DNA of 64,000 nt from Nonomuraea guangzhouensis (GTDB taxonomy: Bacteria; Actinomycetota; Actinomycetes; Streptosporangiales; Streptosporangiaceae): assembly GCF_019396345.1 (NCBI RefSeq), contig NZ_JAHKRM010000049.1, positions 18,520 through 82,519 of the forward strand, given 5' to 3'. A program made the position numbers and the translations under genes. Positions 7,069 to 14,986 of the stretch are shown here, piece after piece. The notes under the pieces were generated by a model. That model ran no database searches and was not told the origin of the DNA. It was given only the letters and a program-made list of their open reading frames with translations. The number at the start of each line of letters is the position of its first letter. Position 1 is the first letter of the stretch.

Positions 7069-9415
7069 TGCGACCTCCCGCCGCGACGGCCACCGAGGCC
7101 GCCTCCATAGATCGGTAGACGGGGATCCCGGCCGCCGCCACGATCGCCCTGACCTCGTCCTCGACACCGGGGGGTGCGCACTCGCCGTTCCTGGTGACCA
7201 GCGTGACCCTGGTCCCCGGGAGCGCGTCCTGTGTGGCCGCCAGCGCCCGCGCGTACTCGAACAGCGGTTCGGCCCGCGTCCCGTAGGTGAAGAAGCTCTG
7301 TACGTTCACGTGCGCCACGACATCCGGGTACGGCTGGTGCCGCACGATCGCCTCGACGGCCCGCCGGACCAGGTCCGGCCCGCTCCGGGGGCCGACGGGC
7401 ACCTCCAGCGGGTTGGCCAGCGAGGAGCCGGCCCCCAGCCCGAGCCCACGAAGCTCGCCGAGCACCGCGTCCGGCAGCGGCCCGAGCGGCACCCCGGCCC
7501 GATCGAACACATCGGCGGCCAGCACACTCGCCCCGCCACTCGGCCCGATCACCAGCGCCCCGCCACGCGCGCCCACGCTCAGAGAACCCGCCGCACCACC
7601 CGGGACCACGCCGAGCGCGCCCGCCTGGTTGCCTGGGACCGCGCCGAGCGCGCCCGTCTGGTCGCGTGGGATTGCGCTGGGCGCGCCAACCTCGCCGCCT
7701 GAGACCGCGCCGGGGGTGCCCGTCTGGGCGAGTGGGATCGCGCCTGGCGCGCCCGCCTGGTCGCCTGGGATCGCGCTGGGCGCGCCAACCTCACCGCCTG
7801 GAACCACGCCGAGCGAGCCCGCCTGGCCGTCCGTGGTCGCGGTTCCGTCGTACGGACCGGCCCGGCCGTCCGTGGTCGCGGTTCCGTCGTGCGGACCTGT
7901 CGTTCGGGTGCCGTGGGCCTGGAAGAAGGCGAGGACGCCGATCAGGTCGTCCTGGGAGGTCACCAGCGTGGCACCGGTCTGGTCGGCGAGTGCCTGCCAG
8001 ATCCGCCCGTCGCTCACCAGGCCACCGGTGTGCGAGGCGGCGGCCCGCTGGCCCTGGGCGCTGCGCCCGCCGACCAGCAGCACCACCGGCACGGGAGCGG
8101 CCGCCAGCGCCTCGTACAGCGCCCGCCCGTCGCGCGGGTCCTCCAGGTAGAGGCCGATGGCCCGCGTCTCGGGGTCGGCCGACAGCCAGCGGAGCAGTTC
8201 GGCCGGGGTGACGTCGGCCGCGTTCCCCACGGTGACCACCCGGCTGAACGCCAGTCCCCGCCGCTCGCCGACCTTGATCACCTCTCCGGCCAGCCCGCCG
8301 CTCTGCGAGATCAGCGCGACCGTCCCCGCCGGGCCGAGCCCGCCGCCGACGAACGTCTGCCGCCCGCGCGGGCAGTACACGCCCATGCAGTTGGGGCCGA
8401 GCAGCCGCGTCCCCGCCGCCCGTGCCGCGGCGACGAGCTCCTGCTCCAGCTCCGGCCGTCCCGCCTCGCCGAACCCGCCGCTCATCACCTGTACGTACGG
8501 CACCCCGGCCGCCTGCCGTACGACCTCGGCGCACCGCTCGGCGGGCACCGCCACCAGCGCGTAGTCCACGTCGGCCGCGGCAAGGGAGTGCACGGCGGGT
8601 ACGCCGCCCACCTCCCGCGCCTCCGGATGCACGGCCACCAGCGGGACACCGGCGGCCTTGTAGAACTCGAGGAACATGTTCCCGAAGTTCGGCCTGCTGG
8701 TGGAGGCCCCGACCACGGCCACCGCCTTGGGCTCGAAGAGCGGCCCGAAATCCGCAGGCTCCCCGGTCTCCACGAGCTCAAGCACGGTGGGAGAAGCCGG
8801 GAGGTACCGCGCGTCCACCGCCACAACACCCGACTCGGTGGCGATGACCGGATTGATCTCGAACTCGCCCAGTTCCAGCCGCTCCCACAGCCCGCCGGCC
8901 CCGCCGACCGTCATGAGCAGCTTCACCACCGCGTCCACGTCCACCCCGGGACGCCCGCGCAGCCCGTACAGCACCGGAGACCCGCGCAGCGAGCCCAGCA
9001 TCCGCCGCGCGTCCTCCTCGGAGATCGGGCACAGGCCCAGCGCGGTGTCCCGCAGCGTCTCGGCCCACACCCCGCCCAGCCCGGCCAGCAGCACGGGCCC
9101 GAACCCGGGATCGTGGACCAGCCCGACGATCAGCTCCACCCCGGCGGCGGCCTGCTCCTCGATCAGGAAGCCCTCGGCCCCGACGACCTCGGCCAGCATC
9201 CTCGCGGCCGCGGCCGGGACGTCGGCCCGGCGCAGCCCCAGCTCCACGGCCCCGGCCTCGGACTTGTGCACGATCCCGGGCCCGTACGCCTTCAGCACCA
9301 GCGGCTCGCGCAGGTCCATGACGGGACCGAAGTCCATCCCGCGCACCACCACCCCGCGCGGCACCGGCACCCCGGCCTCCCGCAGCAGTGCCTTGGCCTC
9401 GTGCTCCGCGACCAC
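7055..9415 (-). CDS. ADP-forming acyl-CoA synthetase (NDP-forming type)
   Basis: 786 residues from GTG9415. Order: ATP-grasp domain (1-205), CoA-binding Rossmann domain (about 225-350, FEPKAVAVVGAS), then succinyl-CoA-ligase-like domains with the phosphohistidine His462 in ASHTGGLVSDG. The family makes acyl-CoA from acid, CoA and ATP via an acyl phosphate, reversibly. Residues about 506-615 are a low-complexity repeat insert next to the catalytic core, absent from typical members. The gene starts 3 bp after the AMP-forming ligase ends and overlaps the SDR, so the three are co-transcribed. Two mechanistically different ligases in one operon is unusual. Confidence 0.8.
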   Translation of the reverse strand: MVAEHEAKALLREAGVPVPRGVVVRGMDFGPVMDLREPLVLKAYGPGIVHKSEAGAVELGLRRADVPAAAARMLAEVVGAEGFLIEEQAAAGVELIVGLVHDPGFGPVLLAGLGGVWAETLRDTALGLCPISEEDARRMLGSLRGSPVLYGLRGRPGVDVDAVVKLLMTVGGAGGLWERLELGEFEINPVIATESGVVAVDARYLPASPTVLELVETGEPADFGPLFEPKAVAVVGASTSRPNFGNMFLEFYKAAGVPLVAVHPEAREVGGVPAVHSLAAADVDYALVAVPAERCAEVVRQAAGVPYVQVMSGGFGEAGRPELEQELVAAARAAGTRLLGPNCMGVYCPRGRQTFVGGGLGPAGTVALISQSGGLAGEVIKVGERRGLAFSRVVTVGNAADVTPAELLRWLSADPETRAIGLYLEDPRDGRALYEALAAAPVPVVLLVGGRSAQGQRAAASHTGGLVSDGRIWQALADQTGATLVTSQDDLIGVLAFFQAHGTRTTGPHDGTATTDGRAGPYDGTATTDGQAGSLGVVPGGEVGAPSAIPGDQAGAPGAIPLAQTGTPGAVSGGEVGAPSAIPRDQTGALGAVPGNQAGALGVVPGGAAGSLSVGARGGALVIGPSGGASVLAADVFDRAGVPLGPLPDAVLGELRGLGLGAGSSLANPLEVPVGPRSGPDLVRRAVEAIVRHQPYPDVVAHVNVQSFFTYGTRAEPLFEYARALAATQDALPGTRVTLVTRNGECAPPGVEDEVRAIVAAAGIPVYRSMEAASVAVAAGGRNGTA
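7571..7900 (-). repeat. In-frame repeat insertion inside the ADP-forming ligase
   Basis: Two tiers. At 7820-7897 a 39-bp unit encoding GPxDGTATTDGxA occurs twice. At 7583-7813 a 33-bp unit encoding variants of SAIPGDQAGAP occurs about seven times. Both units are multiples of three, so the frame survives. The insert separates the phosphohistidine subdomain from the following subdomain, beginning at GALVIGPSGG. Confidence 0.85.
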
Positions 9416-9418
9416 CGC

Positions 9419-10963
9419 TCAGCTCCCCAGCAGGTGGCCGTGCTGCTCTCTGATCTGTCCGCGTAAGAGCTTGCCGGGCCCGCCGGAGGCGTCCTCGAAG
9501 TGCGGCAGCGCGTCGGCCACCACGATGCGGTCCGGCCGCTGGTGCGGGGCCAGTTTGTCGTCCAGGGCGAGCGCGAGCTTGGCGGCGTCGAGCGAGTGCC
9601 CGGCACGTGCTACGACGGCCAGCAGGATCCGCTGTTCGGCCGCGTCCTGCCCGTCGACGTGCGCGGGCACGCCGACCGCCCCGGCCTCCGCCACGCCGTC
9701 GAGCGCCGCGGCGGCCTCCTCGACCGCGACCGGCTGGGTCCAGACGCCGCCCTTGAGAATCGCGTCCTCGCGCCGGCCCAGCACGCGCAGCACGCCGTCG
9801 GGGGAGATCGAGCCGAGGTCGCCGCCGACGTACCACTCGCCGCGCAGCACCTCCGCGGTCTTGTCCGGCAGCCCGTCGTAGCCGGTCATCCGGTGCGGCC
9901 CGGCCAGGTTGATCTCGCCGACCTCGTCCACCACGCGGCGGCCCGAGGGGTCCGTGACCCGGACGGCGTTCCCGGTACGCGCCCGGCCCGACGAGCCGAG
10001 CGGCGTGGAGCCGTCGTCGACCCGGCCCATGCAGGTGTAGGGGGCCTCGGTCTGGCCGTAGTAGGAGTAGACGCCCGCTTCGGGCAGTCGCTCCTTGATC
10101 CGGCCGAGCATGGTCGCGGTCAGCGGCTCGCCGCCCAGCATGATCACCCGGATCGACGACAGGTCCACCGCCTCGTGCTCGGACGAGCCCAGCAGCGCCG
10201 CGTAGAACGACGGGATCTGCGACACGTGCGTGACCCGTTCGCGGGGCACGACGCGCAGGAAGTTCGCCGGGCCCCAGTCCTGCTCCAGGACCAGCCGCAT
10301 CCCGGCGTACAGGGCGGGCCCGACGATGGCCGGGAAGCCGATGCCCCAGATGATCGCGCCTGTGCCGAACACCGCGTCGGGCCCGCGCGGCACGTCGAGC
10401 CAGATCTGCGCGGTCGCCAGCGACGAGGCGTGCGTGTGGACCACGGGCTTGGGCAGCCCGGTCGTCCCAGAGGTGTAGTAGAGCGCGAGCGGGTCGTCGT
10501 GGAAGCCCGCGAGCGGCGGCTCCTCCTCTGAGGCCTCCGAAGTGTCCGATGCGCCCACCTTGATCCAGGTGGTGATGGCGGGCAGCGACGGCCTGATCTG
10601 CGCGATCACCCCCTCCACGGTCGAGTCGTACACGAACGCCGTGCACCCCGACCGCTCGACCACCGCGCGCAGCGTCTCCACCGGCCAGTACGGGTTCAGC
10701 GCCGCCGTCACCGCGCCGATCTTGGCCTGCGCCAGGTACACCTCCGCCACGTGCAGCGTCTCGTTCAGCAGCGCCGCCACCCGCGTGCCCGGTGTGACGC
10801 CCGCCGCGAGCAGTGCGTGCGCCCGCCGGTTGACGGTTCTGTTCAGCTCGTCGTAGGTGAAGCTCCGCTCGCCGCAGTAGGTGAGCGCCACCCGGTCGGG
10901 GGTGCTCATCGCCGCGGCGGTCAGGATCGCGTGGCCATAGTTGCCGTACGGTGATCGCGCCAT
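9419..10963 (-). CDS. AMP-forming acyl/aryl-CoA synthetase
   Basis: 514 residues with all ANL-superfamily signatures: the P-loop YYTSGTTGLPKPVVH (162-176), YSYYGQTE for adenine binding, a GGDLG element, and a C-terminal GGPGKLLRGQ carrying the adenylation lysine. The layout is closest to benzoate/medium-chain acyl-CoA ligases. It activates a carboxylic acid to its CoA thioester through an acyl-AMP. ATG10963 follows a GGAGG site. It is preceded by the VOC gene and followed 3 bp later by the ADP-forming ligase. The substrate cannot be read from sequence. Confidence 0.85.
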   Translation of the reverse strand: MARSPYGNYGHAILTAAAMSTPDRVALTYCGERSFTYDELNRTVNRRAHALLAAGVTPGTRVAALLNETLHVAEVYLAQAKIGAVTAALNPYWPVETLRAVVERSGCTAFVYDSTVEGVIAQIRPSLPAITTWIKVGASDTSEASEEEPPLAGFHDDPLALYYTSGTTGLPKPVVHTHASSLATAQIWLDVPRGPDAVFGTGAIIWGIGFPAIVGPALYAGMRLVLEQDWGPANFLRVVPRERVTHVSQIPSFYAALLGSSEHEAVDLSSIRVIMLGGEPLTATMLGRIKERLPEAGVYSYYGQTEAPYTCMGRVDDGSTPLGSSGRARTGNAVRVTDPSGRRVVDEVGEINLAGPHRMTGYDGLPDKTAEVLRGEWYVGGDLGSISPDGVLRVLGRREDAILKGGVWTQPVAVEEAAAALDGVAEAGAVGVPAHVDGQDAAEQRILLAVVARAGHSLDAAKLALALDDKLAPHQRPDRIVVADALPHFEDASGGPGKLLRGQIREQHGHLLGS

Positions 10964-10980
10964 CGGGGGTGCCTCCGTCG

Positions 10981-11304
10981 TCAGAGGGGTGAGTAGAGCA
11001 CGAAGACGTTTCCTGAGGGATCGCGCAGCACGGCCCGCGTCTCGTGCGGCCCGTCCTCCGGCTCGCGGACCACTTCGGCACCGCGCGCCACCAGATCGGG
11101 CACGGACCGCCGTACGCTGTCCACCTTGAACGACGGCGCGGCCGAGGCGGTGACGTGCTCGGCGGGCCCGGCCAGCGCCACGGTGACGCCACCTCCGTTC
11201 AGCGCGGCGAACCTGTCACCGTCGCGGAACTTCACCGGCAGCCCGTAGAAGGCGATCGCCTCGTCCAGATCGGCCACGGGTATGAGCACGTTGCCAACGA
11301 TCAC
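10981..11304 (-). CDS. VOC-fold (glyoxalase/dioxygenase superfamily) protein
   Basis: 107 residues from GTG11304, which overlaps the stop codon of the OB-fold gene (GTGA), so translation is coupled. It has the two beta-alpha-beta-beta-beta modules of the VOC fold (VGNVLIPVADLDEAIAFYG, then AVLRDPSGNVFVLYSP). VOC proteins include glyoxalases, epimerases such as methylmalonyl-CoA epimerase, and extradiol dioxygenases. The first module lacks an obvious metal-binding His, so catalysis is uncertain. It is the second gene of the CoA operon. Confidence 0.65.
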   Translation of the reverse strand: MIVGNVLIPVADLDEAIAFYGLPVKFRDGDRFAALNGGGVTVALAGPAEHVTASAAPSFKVDSVRRSVPDLVARGAEVVREPEDGPHETRAVLRDPSGNVFVLYSPL

Positions 11305-11660
11305 GCGGGTCTCCAATGCGGTAAGTCGTCCACGAACGTCACCCGCACCGGCATCCCGATGCGGACCTCCTCCGGCGCGCACCCCACGACCTGGCCGAAC
11401 ACGCGCGCGCCTTCCGGCAGGTCGACCCAGGCCAGCACGTACGGCTCACGGCCCCGGTAGCCGGGCGCGAACGAGCGGTGCACCACGGTGTACGTGTGCA
11501 CCACGCCCGCGCCGGAGACCGGCTCGAAGACGAGTTCGCCACCGCACCGAGGGCAGTCGGCCTCGGGGAGGTGGACCCGCCGATCGCAGGCCGTACAGCG
11601 CTGAACGACCAGCTCGCCGCGCCTGCAGGCGGCCCAGTAGGCGGAGGTGTCACAGGTCAT
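11301..11660 (-). CDS. DUF35 zinc-ribbon/OB-fold protein (ChsH2-like)
   Basis: 119 residues. Cys22, Cys25, Cys36 and Cys39 form the rubredoxin-like zinc ribbon (CTAC and CPRC), followed by an OB-fold (VHTYTVVHRSFAPGY...PYVLAWVDLPEGARVFGQVVG). DUF35 proteins bind acyl-CoA and act as partners of thiolase-like proteins, for example ChsH2 with Ltp2 in steroid side-chain cleavage. Here it heads the minus-strand CoA operon, while the nearest thiolase-like candidate is at 31.9 kb. A CAAGCG-type operator lies just upstream. Confidence 0.8.
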   Translation of the reverse strand: MTCDTSAYWAACRRGELVVQRCTACDRRVHLPEADCPRCGGELVFEPVSGAGVVHTYTVVHRSFAPGYRGREPYVLAWVDLPEGARVFGQVVGCAPEEVRIGMPVRVTFVDDLPHWRPA

Positions 11661-11670
11661 CGCAAGCCAA

Positions 11671-11686
11671 GCTAGCGCACGCTTGG
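11671..11686 (-). promoter_or_regulatory. CCAAGCG-type operator upstream of the CoA operon
   Basis: Read on the minus strand, CCAAGCGTGCGCTAGC is an imperfect version of the palindrome CCAAGCG-N2-CGCTTGG seen perfect at 21561. It sits 10 bp before the ATG of the OB-fold gene, in the short gap after the Ser/Thr kinase gene, so it probably controls the five-gene operon 11660-6319. Confidence 0.5.
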
Positions 11687-11699
11687 TTGCTCGACAAGC

Positions 11700-13469
11700 C
11701 TACCCGGCGGGTTCCTCAACCGGCTCACCCGAGGCCGGCTCGTCCGAGGTCAGCTCGTCCGAGGTCAGCGAATCATCGGAAACCGAGACGTCAGGGTTCG
11801 GCGTGACGAAGGCCGGGGTGCCGGACCGCGGCGAGTCCGAGGGCAGCGCGACGGGCGGCTGTGACGGCGTCGGGGTAGCGGGCTCCGGGGTGGGCGGACC
11901 GGCCGTCGGACGCGAGGCGCTGGGGGTGGGGCACGGCGGCCCGTCCACGGTCACCTCGCTGACCTGCGGGCCGTTGGCCGCCGCCGGTTCGGTCAGCAGC
12001 AGGAGGCCGAAGTGCGCCTGCTGGCCGCAGCCGACCGAGCCCAGGTCGCGCGCCACGGAGTCGGTGTAGGCGGTCTGGCCGGTGAGCGTGCGCGTCTCCC
12101 TGTGCACCGTACGGGCCTGGCCGTCGCCGTCACGCCGCGTGTACGTGATACGCAGCCGTACCGGCCCCCGGCCGTCGGCGGCCACGCGTACCGCACCCGC
12201 CGAGCCGGTCCACTGCACGATGTCCGCCGACCGCACGGCCGGGCTGGGCAGCGTCCCCGCGGGCTGCCGGGACGTCGTGGGCGCAGGCGCGCTGGAGACG
12301 GTGACGGGCGCGCTGGAGACGGTGGCGGGCGGTACGGGGGCGGTCGTCGCCGTCCTGGCCGTGGGACGGCTGGTCTCCGAGGTCCGGCGGACCGGGGTCT
12401 TGTCGTCGACCGGGCTGGAATCCAGCGGTTCGGACGTCTTCGGCTGCGGCATCAGCACCGTGCCCGCAGGGCCGAGCCCGCCGCTGAGCACCACCGCGAT
12501 CAGCACGGCGACCACCGCCGCGCCCGCGATCCACAGGTGCGGCGGCAGCCTGGGCACGCTGATCCGCCGGTCGCGCACGGCCCCCAGGGTGGCGGTCGGC
12601 GCGTCGTCGGTGCTGGCCAGCGGGAAGCGGAGCGCGAGGAGCGTGGCCAGCTCGCCGAGGTGGCGGCGCCCGCGCTTCTCCCAGTCGGGGCCGTAGGCGG
12701 CGACCGCGTCCTCCTCCAGCTCCGCCGCGAACTGCAGGGCGGAGGCGTACCTGACCGCCGGGTCCTTGGCCAGCCCGCGCCTGAGCAGGTCGCGCAGCGA
12801 GTCGGGGGCGACCTCCAGCGGCACCGGCTCGACCAGGTGCTTGTCCCGCAGCGAGGGAACGTCCTCCGCCTTGTACGGCGGCCGCCCCTTGACGGTCTCG
12901 AACAGCAGGCACGCCGCCGCGTAGAGATCCGCGGCCGGCCCCGCCTCCCCTCGCGTCCATAACTCGGGCGACATGTACGGCGGGCTGCCCGCGGGCACCC
13001 CCGGCTCCTCGGCGTGAACCACCACGCCGAAATCGGTCAGCTTGCTCGTGCCGTCCGCCTGGACCAGCACGTTCTCCGGTTTGACGTCCCGGTGCGGCAC
13101 GCCCTTCTCGTGGGCCGCGGCCAGCGCCGACAGCGTGCTCTTCAGCACCGCCAGCGCCGCCTCCGGGCTGGTCCTGCCGTGCTCGGTCAGGATGGTACGC
13201 AGCGACACCCCGTCGACCAGCTCCATCACCACCGCGGCCCTGGTCGGGGTCTCCACGTACTCGTAGAGCTGGACCACGTTCGGGTCGTCGAGCTCCACCA
13301 GCGAGGGGGCGTCGACCCGGAAGCGGTCCATGAACTCGGTGTCCCGGCGCAGGGTCGCGTTCAGGTATTTGATCGCGACATAAGCCCCGGTGGCCTGGTA
13401 GGTGGCGAGGAACACGCGGCCCGTGTGCCCCGCGCCGAGCTGGCGTACTTCTCGGTAACCAGGGACCAA
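11700..13469 (-). CDS. Membrane Ser/Thr protein kinase (PknB-like)
   Basis: 589 residues. Kinase domain at 5-260: glycine loop LGAGHTGRVF (11-20), Lys34, HRDVKPEN (126-133) and DFG (146-148), so it should be active. A transmembrane helix at about 312-331 is followed by a Pro/Thr/Ser-rich extracellular linker and a small extracellular domain (about 415-510). The tail is low-complexity and acidic. The start is TTG13469, the first possible codon after an in-frame stop, with GGGGG seven bases upstream. It probably senses wall or surface signals; its position upstream of the CoA operon is not evidence of a shared role. Confidence 0.85.
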   Translation of the reverse strand: MVPGYREVRQLGAGHTGRVFLATYQATGAYVAIKYLNATLRRDTEFMDRFRVDAPSLVELDDPNVVQLYEYVETPTRAAVVMELVDGVSLRTILTEHGRTSPEAALAVLKSTLSALAAAHEKGVPHRDVKPENVLVQADGTSKLTDFGVVVHAEEPGVPAGSPPYMSPELWTRGEAGPAADLYAAACLLFETVKGRPPYKAEDVPSLRDKHLVEPVPLEVAPDSLRDLLRRGLAKDPAVRYASALQFAAELEEDAVAAYGPDWEKRGRRHLGELATLLALRFPLASTDDAPTATLGAVRDRRISVPRLPPHLWIAGAAVVAVLIAVVLSGGLGPAGTVLMPQPKTSEPLDSSPVDDKTPVRRTSETSRPTARTATTAPVPPATVSSAPVTVSSAPAPTTSRQPAGTLPSPAVRSADIVQWTGSAGAVRVAADGRGPVRLRITYTRRDGDGQARTVHRETRTLTGQTAYTDSVARDLGSVGCGQQAHFGLLLLTEPAAANGPQVSEVTVDGPPCPTPSASRPTAGPPTPEPATPTPSQPPVALPSDSPRSGTPAFVTPNPDVSVSDDSLTSDELTSDEPASGEPVEEPAG

Positions 13470-13588
13470 AGCGAACCCCCATTAACGCGGCCGTCTCCCG
13501 TTCGACGGTCTCATCCGGGGTCCCGGTTGTCACGGGTGCAGATATTTCGCGATGTGTCAGGCGATTATCACGGTCGGTTGCCGGGTGA

Positions 13589-13616
13589 TAGTGTCCTAGC
13601 CAAGCAAGCGCTCGGC
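13589..13616 (+). promoter_or_regulatory. Promoter/operator of the isochorismatase-like/SDR pair
   Basis: AGCAAGCGCTCGGC (13603-13616) resembles the KstR2 box AnCAAGnnCTTGnT, with an intact left arm and an imperfect right arm. It lies directly after a possible -10 (TAGTGT, 13589-13594), with a weak -35 (TTATCA, 13565-13570). GGAGG at 13622-13626 precedes ATG13633. Confidence 0.45.
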
Positions 13617-13632
13617 TAAATGGAGGCGCCGG

Positions 13633-14238
13633 ATGGACCGTACGGCCGTGCTGGTCATGGAGATGCAGCGGGGCGTCGTCGGCGATCTAACGAAATTTCC
13701 GGATCTGGTGGCTGTGTGCCAGCGGCGTGACGTGGTGGACAACGCCGCCTCCGTGCTCCAGGCGGCCAGGGCGGCCGGCCTCCCGGTGATCCACTGCACC
13801 GCCGCCTTCCGCCCCGACCGGGCCGGCTCCCACACCCGCAACAGCCCGTTCATCACCGCCCTGCTCAAGGATCCCGGCCACATGCTGGAGGGCACGCCCG
13901 CCGTGGAGGTGCTGCCCGAGCTGCTGGCCGACGCCGATCTGGAGAGCCGGCGCCACCACGGATTCTCCCCGTTCACCGGCACCTCGCTCGACATGACGCT
14001 GCGCTCGCTGTCCGTCTCGCACGTGGTGGCCGTCGGGCTCTCGCTCAACCTGGGCATCACCGGGCTGGCCCTGGAGGCGGTGAACCTCGGCTACCGGGTC
14101 ACCGTGGTGACCGACGCCGTCGCGGGCGTACCGGATGGCTACGCGCTGGCCGTACTGAAGTACACGATCGGCCTGCTGGCCACCCGCGTCTCCGCCGCCG
14201 AACTCGTCGAGCAATGGAAGGCCGGGGACGCGCGGTGA
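13633..14238 (+). CDS. Isochorismatase-like protein lacking catalytic residues
   Basis: 201 residues with the cysteine-hydrolase fold (VLVMEMQRG, FSPFTGTSLD, VVAVGLSLNLGITGLALEAVNLGY). Family enzymes use Asp, Lys and Cys. Here the Asp position is Glu10, the Lys position aligns with His108, and the Cys position (TNxC motif) aligns with Gly141 in SLNLGIT. It is therefore unlikely to be a classical hydrolase and may be a binding or regulatory homologue. It overlaps the next SDR (TGATG), so the two are translationally coupled, and a CAAGCG-type operator lies upstream. Confidence 0.7.
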   Translation: MDRTAVLVMEMQRGVVGDLTKFPDLVAVCQRRDVVDNAASVLQAARAAGLPVIHCTAAFRPDRAGSHTRNSPFITALLKDPGHMLEGTPAVEVLPELLADADLESRRHHGFSPFTGTSLDMTLRSLSVSHVVAVGLSLNLGITGLALEAVNLGYRVTVVTDAVAGVPDGYALAVLKYTIGLLATRVSAAELVEQWKAGDAR

Positions 14239-14975
14239 TGGAGGGGATGCGGCTCGACGGGCGCGCGGCCGTCGTGACCGGGGGAGCGGGCGCGATCGGC
14301 GCGGCCATCGCCACGGACCTCGCCGCGCTGGGCGCCCGGGTGGTGGTCGCCGACGTGGACCTGCCGGGGGCCGAGAACGTGGCCGCCGGGCTGCCGGGAG
14401 CCGCCGCGCTGGCCGTCGACCTCGCCTCGCCGCCGTCCATCGAGCGCTTCTGCGGCGCGGCCGGGCAGGCCGACATCCTCGTGCACAACGCCGGGGTGTC
14501 GATCGTCGAGCCGTTCGTCGCGAGCGACCCGGCGAACTGGGATCTCATGTGGCAGGTCAACCTGCGCGGCCCGATGCTGCTGACCAAGCTGCTGCTGCCG
14601 GGCATGCTGGAGCGGGGGTGGGGGCGGCTGGTGTTCATCTCGTCGGACGGCGCCAGGGCCGGCTCCGGCGGCGAAGGCGCCTACGCGGCGACCAAGGCGG
14701 GGCTGTTCGGCCTGGCCAAGACGCTCGCCCGCGAGGCGGCCAGGGCGCACGTCACCGCCAACGTGGTCTGCCCGGGCCCCACGGACACGCCGATGCTCCA
14801 GCGCGTCTCCGCGGCCGAGCCCGGACTGGTCGACAAGATCGTCAGGGCCGTCCCGCTGCGCCGCCTCGGCACACCCGCCGACGTGGCGGGCCTGGTCGCC
14901 TACCTGTGTACGGAACGCGCCGCCTACATCACCGGCCAGACGCTGTCGGTCAGCGGCGGCGTGACCATGCAGTGA
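14238..14975 (+). CDS. Short-chain dehydrogenase/reductase
   Basis: 245 residues from ATG14238, which overlaps the previous stop codon. TGGAGAIG (14-21) binds the cofactor, Asp39 favours NAD, NAG is at 84-86, and Ser135/136, Tyr149 and Lys153 form the active site (YAATK). The C-terminus ITGQTLSVSGGVTMQ is typical of FabG-like oxidoreductases acting on hydroxyacyl or cyclic alcohol substrates. It probably works with the inactive isochorismatase homologue it is coupled to. The substrate is unknown. Confidence 0.75.
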   Translation: MEGMRLDGRAAVVTGGAGAIGAAIATDLAALGARVVVADVDLPGAENVAAGLPGAAALAVDLASPPSIERFCGAAGQADILVHNAGVSIVEPFVASDPANWDLMWQVNLRGPMLLTKLLLPGMLERGWGRLVFISSDGARAGSGGEGAYAATKAGLFGLAKTLAREAARAHVTANVVCPGPTDTPMLQRVSAAEPGLVDKIVRAVPLRRLGTPADVAGLVAYLCTERAAYITGQTLSVSGGVTMQ

Positions 14976-14986
14976 CGCTCGTGCGG

